Assembly (NCBI GenBank): GCA_043789035.1
Contig: JAYWIG010000361.1
Coordinates: 13,621-77,620, forward strand
DNA length: 64,000 nt
Reading direction: 5' to 3'
Source: JAYWIG01 sp043789035
Lineage (GTDB): Bacteria > Pseudomonadota > Gammaproteobacteria > Burkholderiales > Burkholderiaceae_E
Shown: positions 63,638 through 64,000 of the stretch, in pieces
How positions within the stretch are numbered: the first letter of the stretch is position 1
How the letters are laid out: the number at the start of each line of letters is the position of its first letter
The notes under the pieces: model-generated
Databases searched by the model: none
What the model was told of the DNA's origin: nothing
Seen by the model: the letters and a program-made list of their open reading frames with translations, nothing else
Made by a program: the position numbers and the translations under genes

Positions 63638-64000
63638 ATGACGACAACCAAGCAGCCGACATCACCAGGCACCCTATTCGATAGCATTTTGAACAATCGT
63701 GAAGCTTTTAAAAAGAAGCCTGCCGAGCCAGCGTTTCCTCCAATTATCGATCCGGATTTCCTCGACACTGTGCAAATCCCACTCGCATCGCACTTGGATA
63801 CAGTGAACGTCATCAATAAAGCAGCTCCCGAACGAAAATTTAGAAGTCTCATACCCCAACCACCGCAGGCAACGGTAGTTGCGGAGGAAGACAAACCCTA
63901 TGAATATTCTGGTGCCAAGGAAAAAAAGCGAACCGAATGGGAAGAAGTTGACTACAAAGAAGCACTTCCTGCTGAAATTCTCGCCGAAGAGCAGAATCGT
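63638..64000 (+). CDS. Hypothetical protein, N-terminal part (runs off the window)
   Basis: An open frame from ATG 63638 to the window end, 121 codons without a stop, divergent from aroA (74-bp gap). The protein is polar and mixed-charge (FDSILNNREAFKKKPAEPAFPPIIDPDFLDTV near the start, acidic near the end). I do not recognise a family. A minus-strand frame over the same stretch (63556-63894) exists but would overlap the aroA start region and looks like a shadow. Confidence 0.5.
   Translation, partial: MTTTKQPTSPGTLFDSILNNREAFKKKPAEPAFPPIIDPDFLDTVQIPLASHLDTVNVINKAAPERKFRSLIPQPPQATVVAEEDKPYEYSGAKEKKRTEWEEVDYKEALPAEILAEEQNR

Noticed and set aside
63556..63894. Minus-strand 112-codon frame upstream of aroA
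   Set aside because: Overlaps the aroA start and lies opposite a longer, open plus-strand frame; no recognisable domain.
1..64000. CRISPR arrays, tRNA or rRNA genes, phage genes, transposases
   Set aside because: None was seen; no spaced direct repeats of CRISPR type, no tRNA-like cloverleaf in the gaps and no transposase or integrase motifs.

Overview
The window looks like a chromosome segment of a betaproteobacterium, most likely of the order Burkholderiales, with moderate GC. The grounds are gene neighbourhoods and families typical of that group: homoserine kinase followed by a BPSS1780-type membrane protein; leuS-lptE-holA-proA-hemJ; pilT/pilU beside the YggS-type gene; rpsT-murJ-proC-ubiA; aroA-cmk-rpsA with ihfB-lapA-lapB; a Bug-type tripartite tricarboxylate transporter binding protein; and a DUF6502 protein. 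The assignment is inference; no rRNA or tRNA gene is present to test it.

Layout. 1-2.6 kb: end of a LOG-family gene, thrB, a membrane protein and a VapBC toxin-antitoxin pair whose toxin gene runs 73 bp into the convergent membrane-protein gene. 2.69-22.07 kb: a complete aryl-polyene (xanthomonadin/flexirubin-like) pigment-lipid cluster in three transcription blocks. The blocks are 2694-12654 (+), 12673-16919 (-) and 16995-22066 (+). Together they encode two ACPs, an acyl/aryl ligase, two complete ketosynthases plus a chain-length-factor-like partner, three hot-dog dehydratases, a ketoreductase, two acyltransferases, a glycosyltransferase, a polysaccharide deacetylase, a PAP2 phosphatase, a methyltransferase, a LolA-like carrier with an MMPL exporter, and a flavin-dependent halogenase-like protein. 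No enzyme that would make the aryl starter acid is seen in the cluster.

22.1-34.7 kb: uvrD, an MFS/SDR pair, a frameshifted nitroreductase remnant, a small copper-handling pair (PCuAC and DUF2946), a serine-hydrolase remnant that stops at its catalytic motif, and a compact catabolic cluster. That cluster holds a CoA ligase, an acyl-CoA-dehydrogenase-fold protein without the usual catalytic Glu, an alpha/beta hydrolase, a NicX-type ring-cleaving dioxygenase, a flavin reductase fused to a MarR domain, and an IclR regulator. It reads as a pathway for an N-heteroaromatic or related ring compound that I cannot match to a described one. 34.9-53 kb is conserved housekeeping sequence: translation, LPS assembly, replication, proline and ubiquinone synthesis, type IV pilus motors, murein lipid export and IHF.

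53.2-59.5 kb is an accessory insertion that separates ihfB from rpsA. It carries a secreted beta-propeller lipoprotein, DUF6502, a small lipoprotein, an ABM monooxygenase, a broken Bug receptor gene and a PIN-toxin/RHH-antitoxin pair. Two related, long, almost perfectly palindromic elements of 190 and 202 bp flank the last two items; they belong to no repeat family I recognise. The window closes with rpsA, cmk, aroA and the start of an unrecognised divergent gene.
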